Assembly (NCBI GenBank): GCA_000333855.2
Contig: CM007336.1
Location: forward strand, 425,388-489,387
Length of the DNA stretch: 64,000 bases
Direction of reading: 5' to 3'
DNA from: Endotrypanum monterogeii
Lineage: Eukaryota > Euglenozoa > Kinetoplastea > Trypanosomatida > Trypanosomatidae
Part shown: piece by piece, positions 19,801 through 29,720 of the stretch
Layout: each line of letters begins with the position of its first letter
Position numbering within the stretch: position 1 is the stretch's first letter
Notes under the pieces: model-generated
The model's database searches: none
What the model saw: only the letters and a program-made list of their open reading frames with translations
What the model was told of the DNA's origin: nothing
Translations under genes and position numbers: made by a program

Positions 19801-22800
19801 CGGCAGGCTCAGGGATCAGGTCGCCCTTGGCTGCACTGTCTTGCCGGGCAATGCCGGCTCCCCCCAATTCCTCCTTGGCTGAGCACCCGAAACTTTCAGT
19901 TTCAAAGGCCGAGTGAGGCCCTGGAAATGAGGAGGCGATGGACACGGGGCTCGCGGGGATGGAGGTGGCCGCCCAGACGCCTGAGCGCGGATCGCGGTCG
20001 CTGTTGCTGCCGCCACTGACATTGTCACCGAGGCGCACAGCGGTGAACAGCGAGAGCAGGCGACGTCGTCGGCTCACATGCGCAGGGGCAGCACACCGCT
20101 CTCCTTCAACGCTCGCAGCGGTGCCACCGGAGTTGCGCGGATCGAGCGGGGTTAGATGGGGTGTGGTAACTACACTGCTCACTGCGCTGCCGTGTCGAGC
20201 GCCCGTGATGTCACCATCGTGGTTTCTGGCGGGGCTTTGCCGGAGTCCTTCCACGACTGCGGTCGGGGTCGTTGCGGGAGGGGCCACCTGTGACCGCGCG
20301 GCGCCAGACGAGGACGAGTTCATGAAGCGCGGTGCGGTAATGGAAATATGAGCGCCTCCCGCTGTCACCGCAGACGATACATTTTCTCCCATAGCAGCAG
20401 CAGTACCACCACCACCACCAACTCCCGATCCCGCCTGCTGCTGCTGCTGCTGCTGCTGTTGAGCAACCATAGAAGACGAAGTGGACTGGACCAGAAACAG
20501 AAGCTCTGTTATCATGCTGTATGTATCCTGGATAAGCTCGAGCTGTTCCCATGCAACCTGGCCTGTCGTTTCAAAAATCTCACGCACGTACTGCACGAGG
20601 TGGCGCAGCTCCATTGACAACAGGGGTCGAAGAGGTTCGTAGACGATAACGTAAAACAATTTGAAGCACATGAGAGTTATCGTGTCCATGCCAAAGCGAC
20701 GGGTGTAGTACTGGTCGAGGTATCGGAAGCATGAGAGCACCACTCGGCGAAACACCAGAAACGTTTGCCACTCCTGCAGAAAGGTGTAGCAGAGGCTAAA
20801 GCTGCGCTGGGCAGCTCCAGCTGCGTGCACAGCAGATGTTGACGTTGCCGCTCTGGATTCTGGCGACGATCGCGAGGCTTCGCCCACGCCGGCGGTGGCG
20901 GCGGTTCCCAAAATGTTACAGACAACTCTCTCAGGTGAGGTTGATGAGCCGTGTGTAGAGACCCTGGAGGATTCACAATATGTTCTCGTGGTCTCCTTCG
21001 GGGAAAGGGGCAAGGGTATCTCGCTGCGGGCTGGCTGGGCCAGCGTCGCTGTGGTGCCCATACTCAAGGGAGACTCGAATTCAGCTCGAGCTGCTTGGCT
21101 CTCACAACGACTCCTGTGCGGCGTCGCGAAGCTGTCGCACTTGTCAATTTGTATTTCCGTAGTATGTCGTGTATTAGAGGCGAGGATGTCGTAGGAGAGG
21201 GAGGAGTTCATGGTGTGCAGTGAATCCTCGTCATCGTTTTCGGAGGCGAGAACTTCGGGTTTTCCCTCCATGATGTCTGTCAATGACGCCGGGGCAGCCG
21301 TGGAGTCGCCACCGCTGCTACTGTTTGCGCAGAGTTGAAGTCGCTGTGGCGAGTGGCGCGCTGCTGGGGCGACCGTGTTGGTGTCACATAGCACCTCTTC
21401 CTCGTCGTCCACGAGCACTCGCCCCGTCTTCGATGCGACGCGGGCGTGGTGGGTGGAGGCGGTGCTACAGGTTCCCGGGATCGCTGTTCTACCACCAGAG
21501 GAAGGCGAGGGTTCCACGCACGAGGAGGAGCCGGATTCGGCTGGGGCGTTGGCTCCTTGCCGAGTGCTGTAATGACGGAGCCTCGATGTTGCAGTGTCCG
21601 GTGTGTAGGTCTGCGTCTCCGAGGGCTGTGGGGGACTCGTGATGGGAGAGGATTCTGTGCACACGGCAGTCGAGAAGCCTGTGAAGGCAGATTGTAATGC
21701 ATTTTCTGCCGCGGAAACACCGCTGATGTGTGGGTTGTAGGAGCTGCTGTTTGCATCAAAAATGTCGACTGTGTGCAGCGGAACGGAAGTCGGTGGGCTA
21801 CTCGAGTTCGAGACCGACATGACGCCGCAGTGAGCCCGGCTGCTGCCCTCTTGTCTACTTCCGTCGGTGATGCAGTGTACCAATATGGGCGCTGCGGCCA
21901 TTGCAGGCGACTGGGAAAGTTGCATTTTTTTGCCCTTCCTGTCCTTGCCTTTGTTCCTACCGCCGCCGAAGAGGGACGTGTGTGCTACTGCGGTGGTCAG
22001 GGTCGGGGAGGACAGGGGGTGTAGCAGTCGCTTCACAAAATCAAATGAGCTGTTTCCGTTACTGTGTCCGCTGTTGTGCTCTTTCAAGGATGAGCTACGG
22101 CCCTTTTGCCTGTGCTGGACATTTTCGCTGCTGTCTGTTTGCATATTATCATTTGTACGTGTCAGGAACTGCACGCGGCTGCGGTCGACATTCTGCAGAA
22201 TAGGGAACAGAACGTGAGACTCGAGAATTCGCTGCAGCAGAAGAGCGAGACGCGTATAAAACTGTCGCGATTTCGTTGGGTCACCACTGCACGCGTTGTA
22301 GATCACTGTGTACCAGCCCATTCGGTGCTTTGGGGCTCGCAACGGTCGCAGCGAGCTCTCGTCGCCGGTCTGCAGAGTTGTGTATACCGCGAAGAGGTAG
22401 CGATCAATACTACTCCATAAGGACTCGAAACGCATGGGCATCTCCTGCAGGGTGGGTGTAGTGATAGGGGAGACGAGGATAGGGGTACTGGGACTGCTCG
22501 TTGAGAGGGAATAAGATGGAGACACGGTGGCTTCCACTGTGGGGTGCCGCGGGACGTCGGGCCCCGGGGATTCCTTTCCAGGTGCGCAGGTGTCGTCATT
22601 TTCATGTGCGTTGGCCTCACGGGAAATACTACCAATCACACGGTGGCGCGATGGGTCACGGATGCTTCGCGAGAGCAACAGTGAGAGCTGCATGCTGTCA
22701 CTCTCTGCGATTGGAGGCTGCTTTGGCAGCGGAGTATTGCAATGTCGTGTCCGCGACGGTCCCTGAAGCGGCGTTCGGGTTTCGAAGGCTGAGCTGAAGA

Positions 22801-22936
22801 CAGAGGTAGCGCGGCTTCTTTGCCGTTGGCATTGGTCAACATCCTCACGTTGTTGACGTAGAGCTTTCTCTTGCTGCGACGTATGTGTGGACTGCACCTC
22901 GAAGGAGGGGTGTTTCCGCCCCGAGGAGGCATCCAT
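16898..22936 (-). CDS. Giant cullin-family scaffold protein
   Basis: 2012 residues; ordinary cullins have about 750-900. Cullins scaffold RING-type ubiquitin ligases. N-terminal cullin-repeat helices appear at about 165-250 (FESLWSSIDRYLFAVY) and 715-830 (EWQTFLVFRRVVLSCFRYLD), and others near 1090-1200 and 1365-1420. The cullin-homology region runs from about 1560: LEDKDVFLENYRLCLARRLL, then AHWPTYAMPPL and TLFWVFSLGSATL. A C-terminal neddylation winged helix spans about 1940-2012 with DAAIVRIFKSRR. Lys1956 (codon 17069-17071) aligns with the Nedd8 acceptor. The extra length is Ser/Thr-rich low-complexity insertion (about 1-160, 250-710, 840-1080, 1200-1360), including a nine-Gln tract. The ATG at 22936 is the first in frame. 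Family assignment is firm; adaptor class and partners cannot be read from sequence. Confidence 0.9.
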   Translation of the reverse strand: MDASSGRKHPSFEVQSTHTSQQEKALRQQREDVDQCQRQRSRATSVFSSAFETRTPLQGPSRTRHCNTPLPKQPPIAESDSMQLSLLLSRSIRDPSRHRVIGSISREANAHENDDTCAPGKESPGPDVPRHPTVEATVSPSYSLSTSSPSTPILVSPITTPTLQEMPMRFESLWSSIDRYLFAVYTTLQTGDESSLRPLRAPKHRMGWYTVIYNACSGDPTKSRQFYTRLALLLQRILESHVLFPILQNVDRSRVQFLTRTNDNMQTDSSENVQHRQKGRSSSLKEHNSGHSNGNSSFDFVKRLLHPLSSPTLTTAVAHTSLFGGGRNKGKDRKGKKMQLSQSPAMAAAPILVHCITDGSRQEGSSRAHCGVMSVSNSSSPPTSVPLHTVDIFDANSSSYNPHISGVSAAENALQSAFTGFSTAVCTESSPITSPPQPSETQTYTPDTATSRLRHYSTRQGANAPAESGSSSCVEPSPSSGGRTAIPGTCSTASTHHARVASKTGRVLVDDEEEVLCDTNTVAPAARHSPQRLQLCANSSSGGDSTAAPASLTDIMEGKPEVLASENDDEDSLHTMNSSLSYDILASNTRHTTEIQIDKCDSFATPHRSRCESQAARAEFESPLSMGTTATLAQPARSEIPLPLSPKETTRTYCESSRVSTHGSSTSPERVVCNILGTAATAGVGEASRSSPESRAATSTSAVHAAGAAQRSFSLCYTFLQEWQTFLVFRRVVLSCFRYLDQYYTRRFGMDTITLMCFKLFYVIVYEPLRPLLSMELRHLVQYVREIFETTGQVAWEQLELIQDTYSMITELLFLVQSTSSSMVAQQQQQQQQQAGSGVGGGGGTAAAMGENVSSAVTAGGAHISITAPRFMNSSSSGAARSQVAPPATTPTAVVEGLRQSPARNHDGDITGARHGSAVSSVVTTPHLTPLDPRNSGGTAASVEGERCAAPAHVSRRRRLLSLFTAVRLGDNVSGGSNSDRDPRSGVWAATSIPASPVSIASSFPGPHSAFETESFGCSAKEELGGAGIARQDSAAKGDLIPEPAVVVVDLRGTVELRDRLEGHTPTHHLTTQALKQWEGMAADRRPRHGTIVKVIAKPLATIVMEDVGNDYVAGICTFYRCAREVHRSTDEGRRGYVDWALGVKELERHVWQRVQLPFLHASLRSALNEVLVVEPHRSLLLDPLFGLRALLDKWSAEAADSSLAPQTRSGVSKRGGSEAQECSSSSTATASAHRLTSSMTTFTSLGGGLGKADRLVSSGAQCGGNLCLEPPMSGSLQRSHQCHVSSFPHQRTASPLPLNVDEKQEAASQPSFSLASPHEEGGVVGGVRWTTAARTHDRKDTATVAFAVHCGSHGSGERQPATGTAQSALVALESLYRLFSDVSEDECFVLMAAIIITKLHHDAGGIIERYLDTVVSVSSSAPSPAHLQPHGTQMMASLVELVTHYMNLAEVVFRNNPTVLSALSDAIEELVCPFRWTRKGALQASQQRAHDALRTALAATTARTSGGSVSETAFGAAAGLPSVLLSRDARQATVPLVALAAKFPEAVQQLKPSALLAHYADAFLREECGGGRVLSGNLNKRLRLIARLVALLEDKDVFLENYRLCLARRLLGYSNSAMPPQPGVLSGTAPVSVNSGVRQPSTVGRVAQGSCVSAALNVEAERQLVSFLQSYLGVTSTRAFEAMIRDYEGTERTRDLFEQEPAYQDLPAKIQVQLITSAHWPTYAMPPLQPHAALQRGMEVFRAHYARQHPSRTLFWVFSLGSATLTAELVSGTKQVVASTILATLLLVVSDAYNAASTAATHPGVLTGTKLAQILGLPFHDLRPHLHLLTQHRAFNLLRWTPLNGNSGTGVPVAAASIMEKDSFSLNPLYTHKLRKVRLPLPKARLTGLPSSDANAIDGEPELRSRPYVHAGSSSLTSSTSAAPVTAAAEDAILTRHVQATRRVLLDAAIVRIFKSRRVMVFEDLVQVVTAHLSRQFFPSRRDIKTQLEGLIDRDYVRRSPSDPNAFVYIS
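20435..20458 (-). repeat. (CAG)n coding tract, polyglutamine in the cullin
   Basis: Eight CTG units on the plus strand are read on the sense strand as CAG and, with an adjoining CAA codon, encode nine consecutive Gln in a disordered insertion of the cullin. Confidence 0.9.
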
Positions 22937-24215
22937 TGCCTACGGTGGTGCTGTGCAGATCGATAAGAAGACAGGGTGCAGCGGAGCAACCACACATCCA
23001 TCACACATGAGCATGCACCGGGAAGTACCTATGCAGGGGGATAGAGGACACACGGCACACAGGATGAGCACCCCGTTTTTTTTTCGGAAGTGCGCGCAAA
23101 CGTGTGTATGTATGTGCGTGCGCGTGACTCGTTTCATATAATGACACTTGCCCACCCCCACACACTTTGTGGACACGTACTAAGTGTCGGTCTGCGTAAT
23201 GGTATTCTTGTTCAATACACAAATGGGTCAGCGTCTGTGCAGATCAGGGACTCCCCCCCACGTTCTCAAGAAAACGAATAATAGAGGGGGCGGGGGGACG
23301 TCGAGCGAAGAGGCAGGCGGGTGCGGCGCATTCACTATCCGGCACACTATACTATATATATATATATATATATATTGTAGTGTACCGAGTTTGCCCCTCC
23401 TAGCGGCGCTACACGCACGCGTAAAAAATAAGGGTGGTCAATTCACAGGACAGGACGACCGTGGGAGGTTAATGCAAGGTTCTGTTGGTGTGATTGGTTG
23501 TTTTTTTTGTGTTTTTCTAGCACAACTCCTCTCTTTTGCCTTTGTGTTTATATATGTGCACGTATGTATAGTGAAAAGAGAGGGCGATGTTCGATGCTGT
23601 GAGAGAACTGGAATAACCTATATATATATATATATATATATATATGAGTGTGTGTGTATGTGTGTGTGCTGAGCTCCGTCAGATCGAGGGAGGGGATTGG
23701 AATGACTAGGTTGTGGTACCGAAAGATGTGGGGGCGGGGGTGCACACGCAAGAGGCACCATACCCCAATTCGTGCCGGAGAGGTGTATTGGCGAGGAAGA
23801 CAAAAGAGAGAGAGAGAGATGTTGAAGGGAGAATGTGTAGGAGGGCAGTCCACCAACACGCGGTGATCGGTCCCCAAGGTCCCTGTGCAAACAGAGCATA
23901 CCAGCGTGTGAACTCCTGTGCATTGCTAGCTGGTGATCCACTTTATGCGACTGCTACTGGATCTTGCCGTCGTTGGGAAGGAAAGAATAACTTTCACCGC
24001 ACTCTTACCACCCAAATGAACACAGCGTCACGCAAATTTCTGCACTCGTTCCTTCCACCAATCTGCTTCCCTTCCTTCTTCCCTGTATTGCTTTCTGGCT
24101 TACAAATATATATATATGCATATATGAACCTTTTTTTTTCTGTGGCTACGGACACACACACACACATACACACCGACATGAAAAACCTGCCGCAGACCCT
24201 GTATACTCACCGGTT
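22937..24215. other. Intergenic region cullin / mitochondrial-type giant protein
   Basis: Three (TA)n tracts (23353-23375, 23619-23645, about 24107-24117), a T10 run near 23500, an (AG)n run at 23806-23818 and a (CA)n run at about 24153-24166. Open frames here are repeat-driven (Tyr/Ile from TA). No gene recognised. Confidence 0.55.
22951..22975 (-). promoter_or_regulatory. Candidate trans-splice acceptor of the cullin gene
   Basis: Sense strand CCCTGTCTTCTTATCGATCT leads to GCACAG (AG at 22952-22951); another AG lies at 22941-22940. Either gives a 5' UTR under 15 nt before the ATG at 22936. The tract is weaker than at other genes here. Confidence 0.35.
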
Positions 24216-27200
24216 TTATTTTTTCCCACCTGCGCCACGATTCTTGCTTCCGTTCCGGTTGCTGTCTCCTCCACGGCCACCACTGGCCGCGCTGGAGGGG
24301 CCGGCAGGACGAGAGCCCACCTTGCCGCGGCCGGCATCACTGCCGCCGCCGCTCTTCAGGCTACCCAGCAGGTCCTTGACACGCGTCGATGAAGATGCTG
24401 CCGTCGAGGTCTTGTTGCTACTCCTCGACAACGCAGGAGTAGGGTCTCGGTTCTTTTCGCTGCGGGCGCCAGCGACAGCGCGGTGACCCACGATGCTGGC
24501 AAGGTTGAACTCGCCGCTGCCTACGCGGCTGCCAGAGCCAGACTGCCCGGCTCGTCCAGTTCCTTGCTGGGAAGGTCGGCGGCCTTGCACCCCAGATGAC
24601 CCCCGACTGACACCGGCGGTTGTAGCCTCTTCGGTGCCACGAGCCTCCAGCACGTTCCGCCAATAGCGCTCGGCATTGCGGCGAAAATCCTGTTCGATGG
24701 TCGAGGATGCCTCGCTCTCCAGGGCCCGTGCGAGCCCGGCGTTGACCATCTGTGCCTCCGCTTGGGTTGTCGGCATTTTGGCACCGTATTCCTTAAGGAG
24801 ACTCTGGTAGAAGCTCAGCATTGGGGCAACACGGTAGAAGAATCGATTGAAGCTCGCGACTAAAAGCGGATACGGAGCAGATCCACTGCTGCCGCGCCGC
24901 GGATCCCCGCTGGCGCTTTCCGTTAACATGTAGCGCATCTTTGGGTTGCTGGAGATACTCTTGAAGAGGGCAGAGCTACGCAGCGCATTCGCCAACCCTT
25001 GATCGTTTTCACTTGTCACGTAGACGACTTCCTTGTCACGGTGCGTCATGTAGGTAAGCGACTTGCAGTTCGCCGCGATAAAGCCCGTGACAGGGACCCG
25101 TGCTGGTCCAGCAATGATGCCATACCGACGGAAGCGCTCCGCCGTCTCGATGGACTCGATGAGCGTGCTTTCGTACTGAAATGGTCCCATCTCCGGCGGA
25201 AGTAGACGCACCTGTGTGTACTGTCCCGTCCCCTCGGTGCCATCGGCGCGGCGCGTGTTGTCCACCTCGAAGTACTCCACCGCGCCTGTTACTTGCTCTG
25301 GATGGGCCGAAATGTTTCCAAGAAATTTCACGAACGCCTCGATTGCCACTGTAATGTTGGGCACAAATTTGCCTGACATGTAGTCTGCGTGCATTTGTAC
25401 GACTTTGTGGTAGTCGTTTGAGTACACAGGCAGAAATATGTTCATGAACTCCTGTCGCAGCGTCGGGTTTGTCTTGTTTTGTTCAATGGCGTAGAGAATA
25501 TCTGCAGCAACTCCGTCCTGACCCCACGCCAGCTCCTCCAGTACCTGAACCACCATTTTATCTCCCTCACCCTTGCCACTGCTACTGGCGCCTGTGCCGT
25601 GCCGCGTTCGGTCAAGCATCTGCTGCACCACGCTGATGCCGGAGCCACGGGAGGGGCTGGCGTTGCTGTTGCTGCTGCGTTGTTTATTACTGGGCGTAAC
25701 GGAACCGTTCGACTGCGGGCCAGTCCAACTGAAAATGAGCGACACCGGAACCGCGAAGTCATCTCCACCCAGCGGCTCCTTCTCTGGACACTGGGCGAGG
25801 CCGCGTATCACCAGAGAGATGTTGTCGGTTGTGATGCGCATCTTTGACAGCAGCTTCGCCAATTCCCGTACGGGCACCAGTGTCAGCATTTTCGCGCTCT
25901 CCCGCTCTAGACCACGGTTACTTTTCATGGTGCGCTCCATGATCAGTGAGCTCGGGATGCCGCGACCAACGATGCGGGCCAGACCCTCGTGAAAGCGCTG
26001 GAGGATATCCTGCTGTATGTACGCCGTGAAGTTCCTGTCTGTGATGCTGCCCACCGTCAAGGCGTTGGAGGCGCCGTCGGCGCTGCCGCTAATACCGGCG
26101 CGCTGCACGAGGCCGATAATGTACGCCTCATCACTATCGCCGCGATGAAGCTGAGTCGCGTGTTCCAGGGCGAAGGCGTTGCGGTCGACATCCAGCCAGA
26201 TACTGCCGTCGCTGCTGCTGCCGCTGTCGGTAGCGGGTCCAGCAGAGGACGGCACTGCGAGGCGCGGGACGTGGGCTGGGAGTCCGGAGTTGAAGGTATC
26301 CAGCTCCTCTTTCAAATACCGCTGAAGCACTCTGCACAGCAGCAGCGACGGCGCTCGCCCCTTGGCGCGCCATTCCTCGACAGAGAGGAGAAGTTGGCGT
26401 ACATTCACCTCGGCGTCACCGCACTGCTGTAATGCCCAGGCTTGGATGTCCTGATTGCCCAGTTTTTCGTGGAAGAGTCGCACCAGTGCACTGCCGAGAC
26501 CGAGCGCCTTGACGCGTTGCTTCTCTGCCTCGAGCGTGTTGAAGTGCGACGTGTCGTGCTGTGGAGAGTGTCCGTGTGGACCCAACCCAAACCCTTGGGC
26601 GTAATCCCTTGCGATGTCGCTAATGCGCTCGCCGATGCCGTAGGTCGTGCCGAAAGGGGGTTTCTTGCCGCCAAACGGCAGTCGAGCGCTTTCAATGATG
26701 CGGCGTTCACTACTGTCAAGAAATGCCATCTGCTCTCGGTTGTGCTCCTCCCAGCCGAACTCCAGGGGTGTCCACCACGATTCATTGAGACGAAGCGACT
26801 GGGTCTCCGTCGGGGACTTCACGAAGTTTCCTGGTCGGCGGCCACTAATGTCGCGCAGCGCCTGTTCGATGGCACCGACCTCGGCGTCACTGATATGTTC
26901 TGCTTCACCCCAACCCCTCTCAAGTTCGTCTCGGTCTACTGTTGGCAGCCCGCAGACGCGCTGATGTTCCCATTTGCCCATAAACTTGACGGACTGCTCG
27001 TGTCGCTCCGGCACGACGGTGAACGCTTGAGGATTGTGAAAGTATTGCCTAGCTAGCAGCCGATCCATGTACTCCTTCGTCTGGAAGTCGTCTTGCGTCA
27101 TGTGCTGCGTGTACCCATACTTCTTCACCTTGGGTGTGTACTTGCCCTGGATAAGAGATGACCACTGCTCTCGTTTGAACGGAGCCTGCTCGAGCTCCTT

Positions 27201-29720
27201 GAGGCGCTCATCAATGAAGTCGTTTCTGAAGGGCGTGCGCCACGACGGCGGCTCCTGCAGAGATGCAGATGCTTCATCGGCGTCCGTCAAAGTCTGCAGT
27301 TTGTACATGTGCTTCACCCTCTCCGGGCTGCCCAGCGGGACAGCGACGCTGCGGTCGAGCTCAGAGCACCCGCCGCGCTGCAGGTGCCACTGTACGTACA
27401 GCTCGCCCCCACGAACGCCGACGACTTGCCCTAGGTGTTCTTCCTGCAGCGTGCGCTGAGCGTCTAGCACCGCGAGGACGGCGCGCTTCCGCTTTCTCTC
27501 TACCTTGGCATAATTGGAGAGCACTTCCAAGCAATCGGTGCCGAGGTTCAGGAGTCCTTTGCTCGTCTGCGATACCACATCGCAATACATGGCGTATAAA
27601 CACCACTCCGCTTCCGCACCGCTCTTGTCGACACCGACGACGACCACGTCGAAGGCGGCGGCACCTTCCGGCTCCTTAGGCGTCAGGCGCAGCACCTCGC
27701 CCGACTCGAAATCCCCAAATACCCTGCACGCCTCTGGTGTGGTGTCAAGAAGAAGAGAGGCATTGCAGACCGGGTCTGTGTGCGGCACCGCCTTGGGGTC
27801 AGCGTAGGTTCGACTGTGCACGAGTATGCGCTGTCCGGCGTGGGTGACACCGTAGGGCTTCAATGCCTCGGCGGTGCATTCGAATACGCGATACCACTCT
27901 TGGTCCGGAAAGACACACCACGACACATCGCTGGTTGTCGCTGGGGAGCTTTGCCCGTATTTCTTCGTCATGGCTGCCTCCTCTGCCTGTCGTTCCGCTT
28001 CAAACTGAACGCGCCGTGCGCCGCGGCTAGTGATTCGCTCCTTGAGATACAGCATCTCGCGCCTTTCTTCACTTGTGTACGCCTCCGTGGGAAGGCCAGT
28101 GGCGAGGAAGGATTGCTCAATGCCCGCTTTCACGTCTCGCCAATTCGTTACTTGTTTCGTCTGAGGATCCACCTTGTAGGGCACAATGGCGGAGGTGTCG
28201 ATCTTCCATGTGGCTGGTGGCACCCGTACCACACCTTCCTCGCGCTGCTGCCGGCGATATTTGTTCATTTCCATGTCGAGTCGCATCTGCAGTGGGGAAT
28301 GAGGCACGCTCTGCGCATCGCCCGTGTACTTCGCAGCTCTGCTATCTGCTTTGAATGCGTTCGTGAGGAGGTGCTCATGCGAGGTGCTGTCCAGCAGGTC
28401 ATCGAGGGACTTTTGCATCGCTGCCGTGATTCGGACGTGTCCCAGCAAGAACTCCTTCGAACCACGAAGTGCATGGATAAAGCTGATTGCCTTGGTGCGT
28501 TGCTTTGTTTTGATGTAGACGGAGAGCAGGGCTTCGACCTGGCGTTGCGTGTGCTCTGTGGTGCCGAAGTATGGGTCCTCAGTGGCGCGGTACCACAGTG
28601 CCTCAGCGCGGCGCATGACAACGTCGTACCATTCCTTGCCCCAGTGCTGATGCGGTGCCCACCGACCGCGGTGCTTGCGGTACGGCGTATTTGGGTCACC
28701 CTCACCGCAGTAACGTGTCGTCGCGTAGGGTAAGCTGCAACGAGGGCAGTATTCTTCCTTCACATAGTTGGCCTCCATCTCCAAAAAGATGCCGAAGAGG
28801 TCGTTCAGGTGCGGCGGCCGCGCTTTGGCGAACTGGTCGTGCAGGTAACGATCTTGATAGTCAAAGCTGCTCAGGGCATCGTGAAAGACCACAAAAAATT
28901 CGTGCACGTGCTGTGTGTGGCGAGAGCGGAATTCGCCGATGTCGCCAACCGCATCGTAGTGTTGCTGGATGAGGAATGACAGCCGGTCGAACCACGCTTT
29001 GCAGTGTTCAACAGACTTGAGGTCGCGCAGCTCCATCAACTCCGGCCCCAGCACTGCTGCTGTCAGCGCTGACGATGGGTCCGTGAGATGATTTCCATGT
29101 GCGGTGTTGCGGTAGAGAGTCTGGTTCCACACCGGTTCGTAGTGCAGGTTCGTGATCGCAGGCCGTGGTACACCCTTGTAGCGCTGATCTGTGTTGAGCT
29201 CGAAGGCTGAGTCGCCCTGGCGGCCACCAGCCTGATCTGCTTCGAAGCCGTGGGGGCGACCAAGTAACAAGTGCGCCTCACGCTGGCCAAAAACGTAGTT
29301 GCGGAAGAATCGGTTAGTGCTCGCGTCGGTGTCTGTCTCCCAGAGGTTCATATGTTTTGTGTATATCGGTGTGATGTGCGGCAGCCCACGGCGGGCTTTT
29401 CCAATGTTGTGCTCATTGCTGAAGATGCCGTAGCGCTTGTCATGAATATACGAAGGTTGACGGATTTCGTTGTGCTGCCGCTTCGTCGCGTACTTGAAGG
29501 AAAAGCGACGCTGTTCGTGAAGAGGAGCCGAGGCGAAAGGTGGAGCGACAGCGCCGATGCTGCCTCCCCGCAGGGTACTGCCACTGCCACTGGTGCCGCC
29601 TAGATAGGACGGGTTGCCCCCGAGCAGGTCACTACCGTTGCCGATCGCGGCGGCCGCTGAGCACCGCTCGACTGAAGAGCGGACCAGCGTGCAAGCGGAT
29701 CGTCCACGCGTGCGCAACAT
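24216..29720 (-). CDS. Large predicted mitochondrial protein, function unknown
   Basis: 1834 residues; not recognised. The open frame reaches 29735, but that codon is GTG. The ATG at 29720 gives MLRTRGRSACTLVRSS, a typical mitochondrial presequence with no acidic residue in the first 15. A predicted acceptor AG at 29752-29751 gives a 30-nt 5' UTR. The protein is well folded by composition over about 60-1690, basic, with many Trp/Tyr/His. A CxxC (CPRC, about 323-326) is followed by another Cys at about 337, possibly a metal site. The helical stretch RQVEALLSVYIKTKQRTKAI looks like a helical-repeat segment. The tail from about 1690 is Gly/Ser/Arg/Lys-rich and disordered, with RGG-like elements, ending GAGGKK. 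Trypanosomatid mitochondria have many lineage-specific giant proteins in ribosome assembly and RNA processing; membership there is a guess from architecture alone. Confidence 0.8.
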   Translation of the reverse strand: MLRTRGRSACTLVRSSVERCSAAAAIGNGSDLLGGNPSYLGGTSGSGSTLRGGSIGAVAPPFASAPLHEQRRFSFKYATKRQHNEIRQPSYIHDKRYGIFSNEHNIGKARRGLPHITPIYTKHMNLWETDTDASTNRFFRNYVFGQREAHLLLGRPHGFEADQAGGRQGDSAFELNTDQRYKGVPRPAITNLHYEPVWNQTLYRNTAHGNHLTDPSSALTAAVLGPELMELRDLKSVEHCKAWFDRLSFLIQQHYDAVGDIGEFRSRHTQHVHEFFVVFHDALSSFDYQDRYLHDQFAKARPPHLNDLFGIFLEMEANYVKEEYCPRCSLPYATTRYCGEGDPNTPYRKHRGRWAPHQHWGKEWYDVVMRRAEALWYRATEDPYFGTTEHTQRQVEALLSVYIKTKQRTKAISFIHALRGSKEFLLGHVRITAAMQKSLDDLLDSTSHEHLLTNAFKADSRAAKYTGDAQSVPHSPLQMRLDMEMNKYRRQQREEGVVRVPPATWKIDTSAIVPYKVDPQTKQVTNWRDVKAGIEQSFLATGLPTEAYTSEERREMLYLKERITSRGARRVQFEAERQAEEAAMTKKYGQSSPATTSDVSWCVFPDQEWYRVFECTAEALKPYGVTHAGQRILVHSRTYADPKAVPHTDPVCNASLLLDTTPEACRVFGDFESGEVLRLTPKEPEGAAAFDVVVVGVDKSGAEAEWCLYAMYCDVVSQTSKGLLNLGTDCLEVLSNYAKVERKRKRAVLAVLDAQRTLQEEHLGQVVGVRGGELYVQWHLQRGGCSELDRSVAVPLGSPERVKHMYKLQTLTDADEASASLQEPPSWRTPFRNDFIDERLKELEQAPFKREQWSSLIQGKYTPKVKKYGYTQHMTQDDFQTKEYMDRLLARQYFHNPQAFTVVPERHEQSVKFMGKWEHQRVCGLPTVDRDELERGWGEAEHISDAEVGAIEQALRDISGRRPGNFVKSPTETQSLRLNESWWTPLEFGWEEHNREQMAFLDSSERRIIESARLPFGGKKPPFGTTYGIGERISDIARDYAQGFGLGPHGHSPQHDTSHFNTLEAEKQRVKALGLGSALVRLFHEKLGNQDIQAWALQQCGDAEVNVRQLLLSVEEWRAKGRAPSLLLCRVLQRYLKEELDTFNSGLPAHVPRLAVPSSAGPATDSGSSSDGSIWLDVDRNAFALEHATQLHRGDSDEAYIIGLVQRAGISGSADGASNALTVGSITDRNFTAYIQQDILQRFHEGLARIVGRGIPSSLIMERTMKSNRGLERESAKMLTLVPVRELAKLLSKMRITTDNISLVIRGLAQCPEKEPLGGDDFAVPVSLIFSWTGPQSNGSVTPSNKQRSSNSNASPSRGSGISVVQQMLDRTRHGTGASSSGKGEGDKMVVQVLEELAWGQDGVAADILYAIEQNKTNPTLRQEFMNIFLPVYSNDYHKVVQMHADYMSGKFVPNITVAIEAFVKFLGNISAHPEQVTGAVEYFEVDNTRRADGTEGTGQYTQVRLLPPEMGPFQYESTLIESIETAERFRRYGIIAGPARVPVTGFIAANCKSLTYMTHRDKEVVYVTSENDQGLANALRSSALFKSISSNPKMRYMLTESASGDPRRGSSGSAPYPLLVASFNRFFYRVAPMLSFYQSLLKEYGAKMPTTQAEAQMVNAGLARALESEASSTIEQDFRRNAERYWRNVLEARGTEEATTAGVSRGSSGVQGRRPSQQGTGRAGQSGSGSRVGSGEFNLASIVGHRAVAGARSEKNRDPTPALSRSSNKTSTAASSSTRVKDLLGSLKSGGGSDAGRGKVGSRPAGPSSAASGGRGGDSNRNGSKNRGAGGKK

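Noticed and set aside
27780..28733. Plus-strand frame of 317 codons
   Set aside because: Antisense to the mitochondrial-type giant gene; no domain and contrary to the direction of every supported gene.
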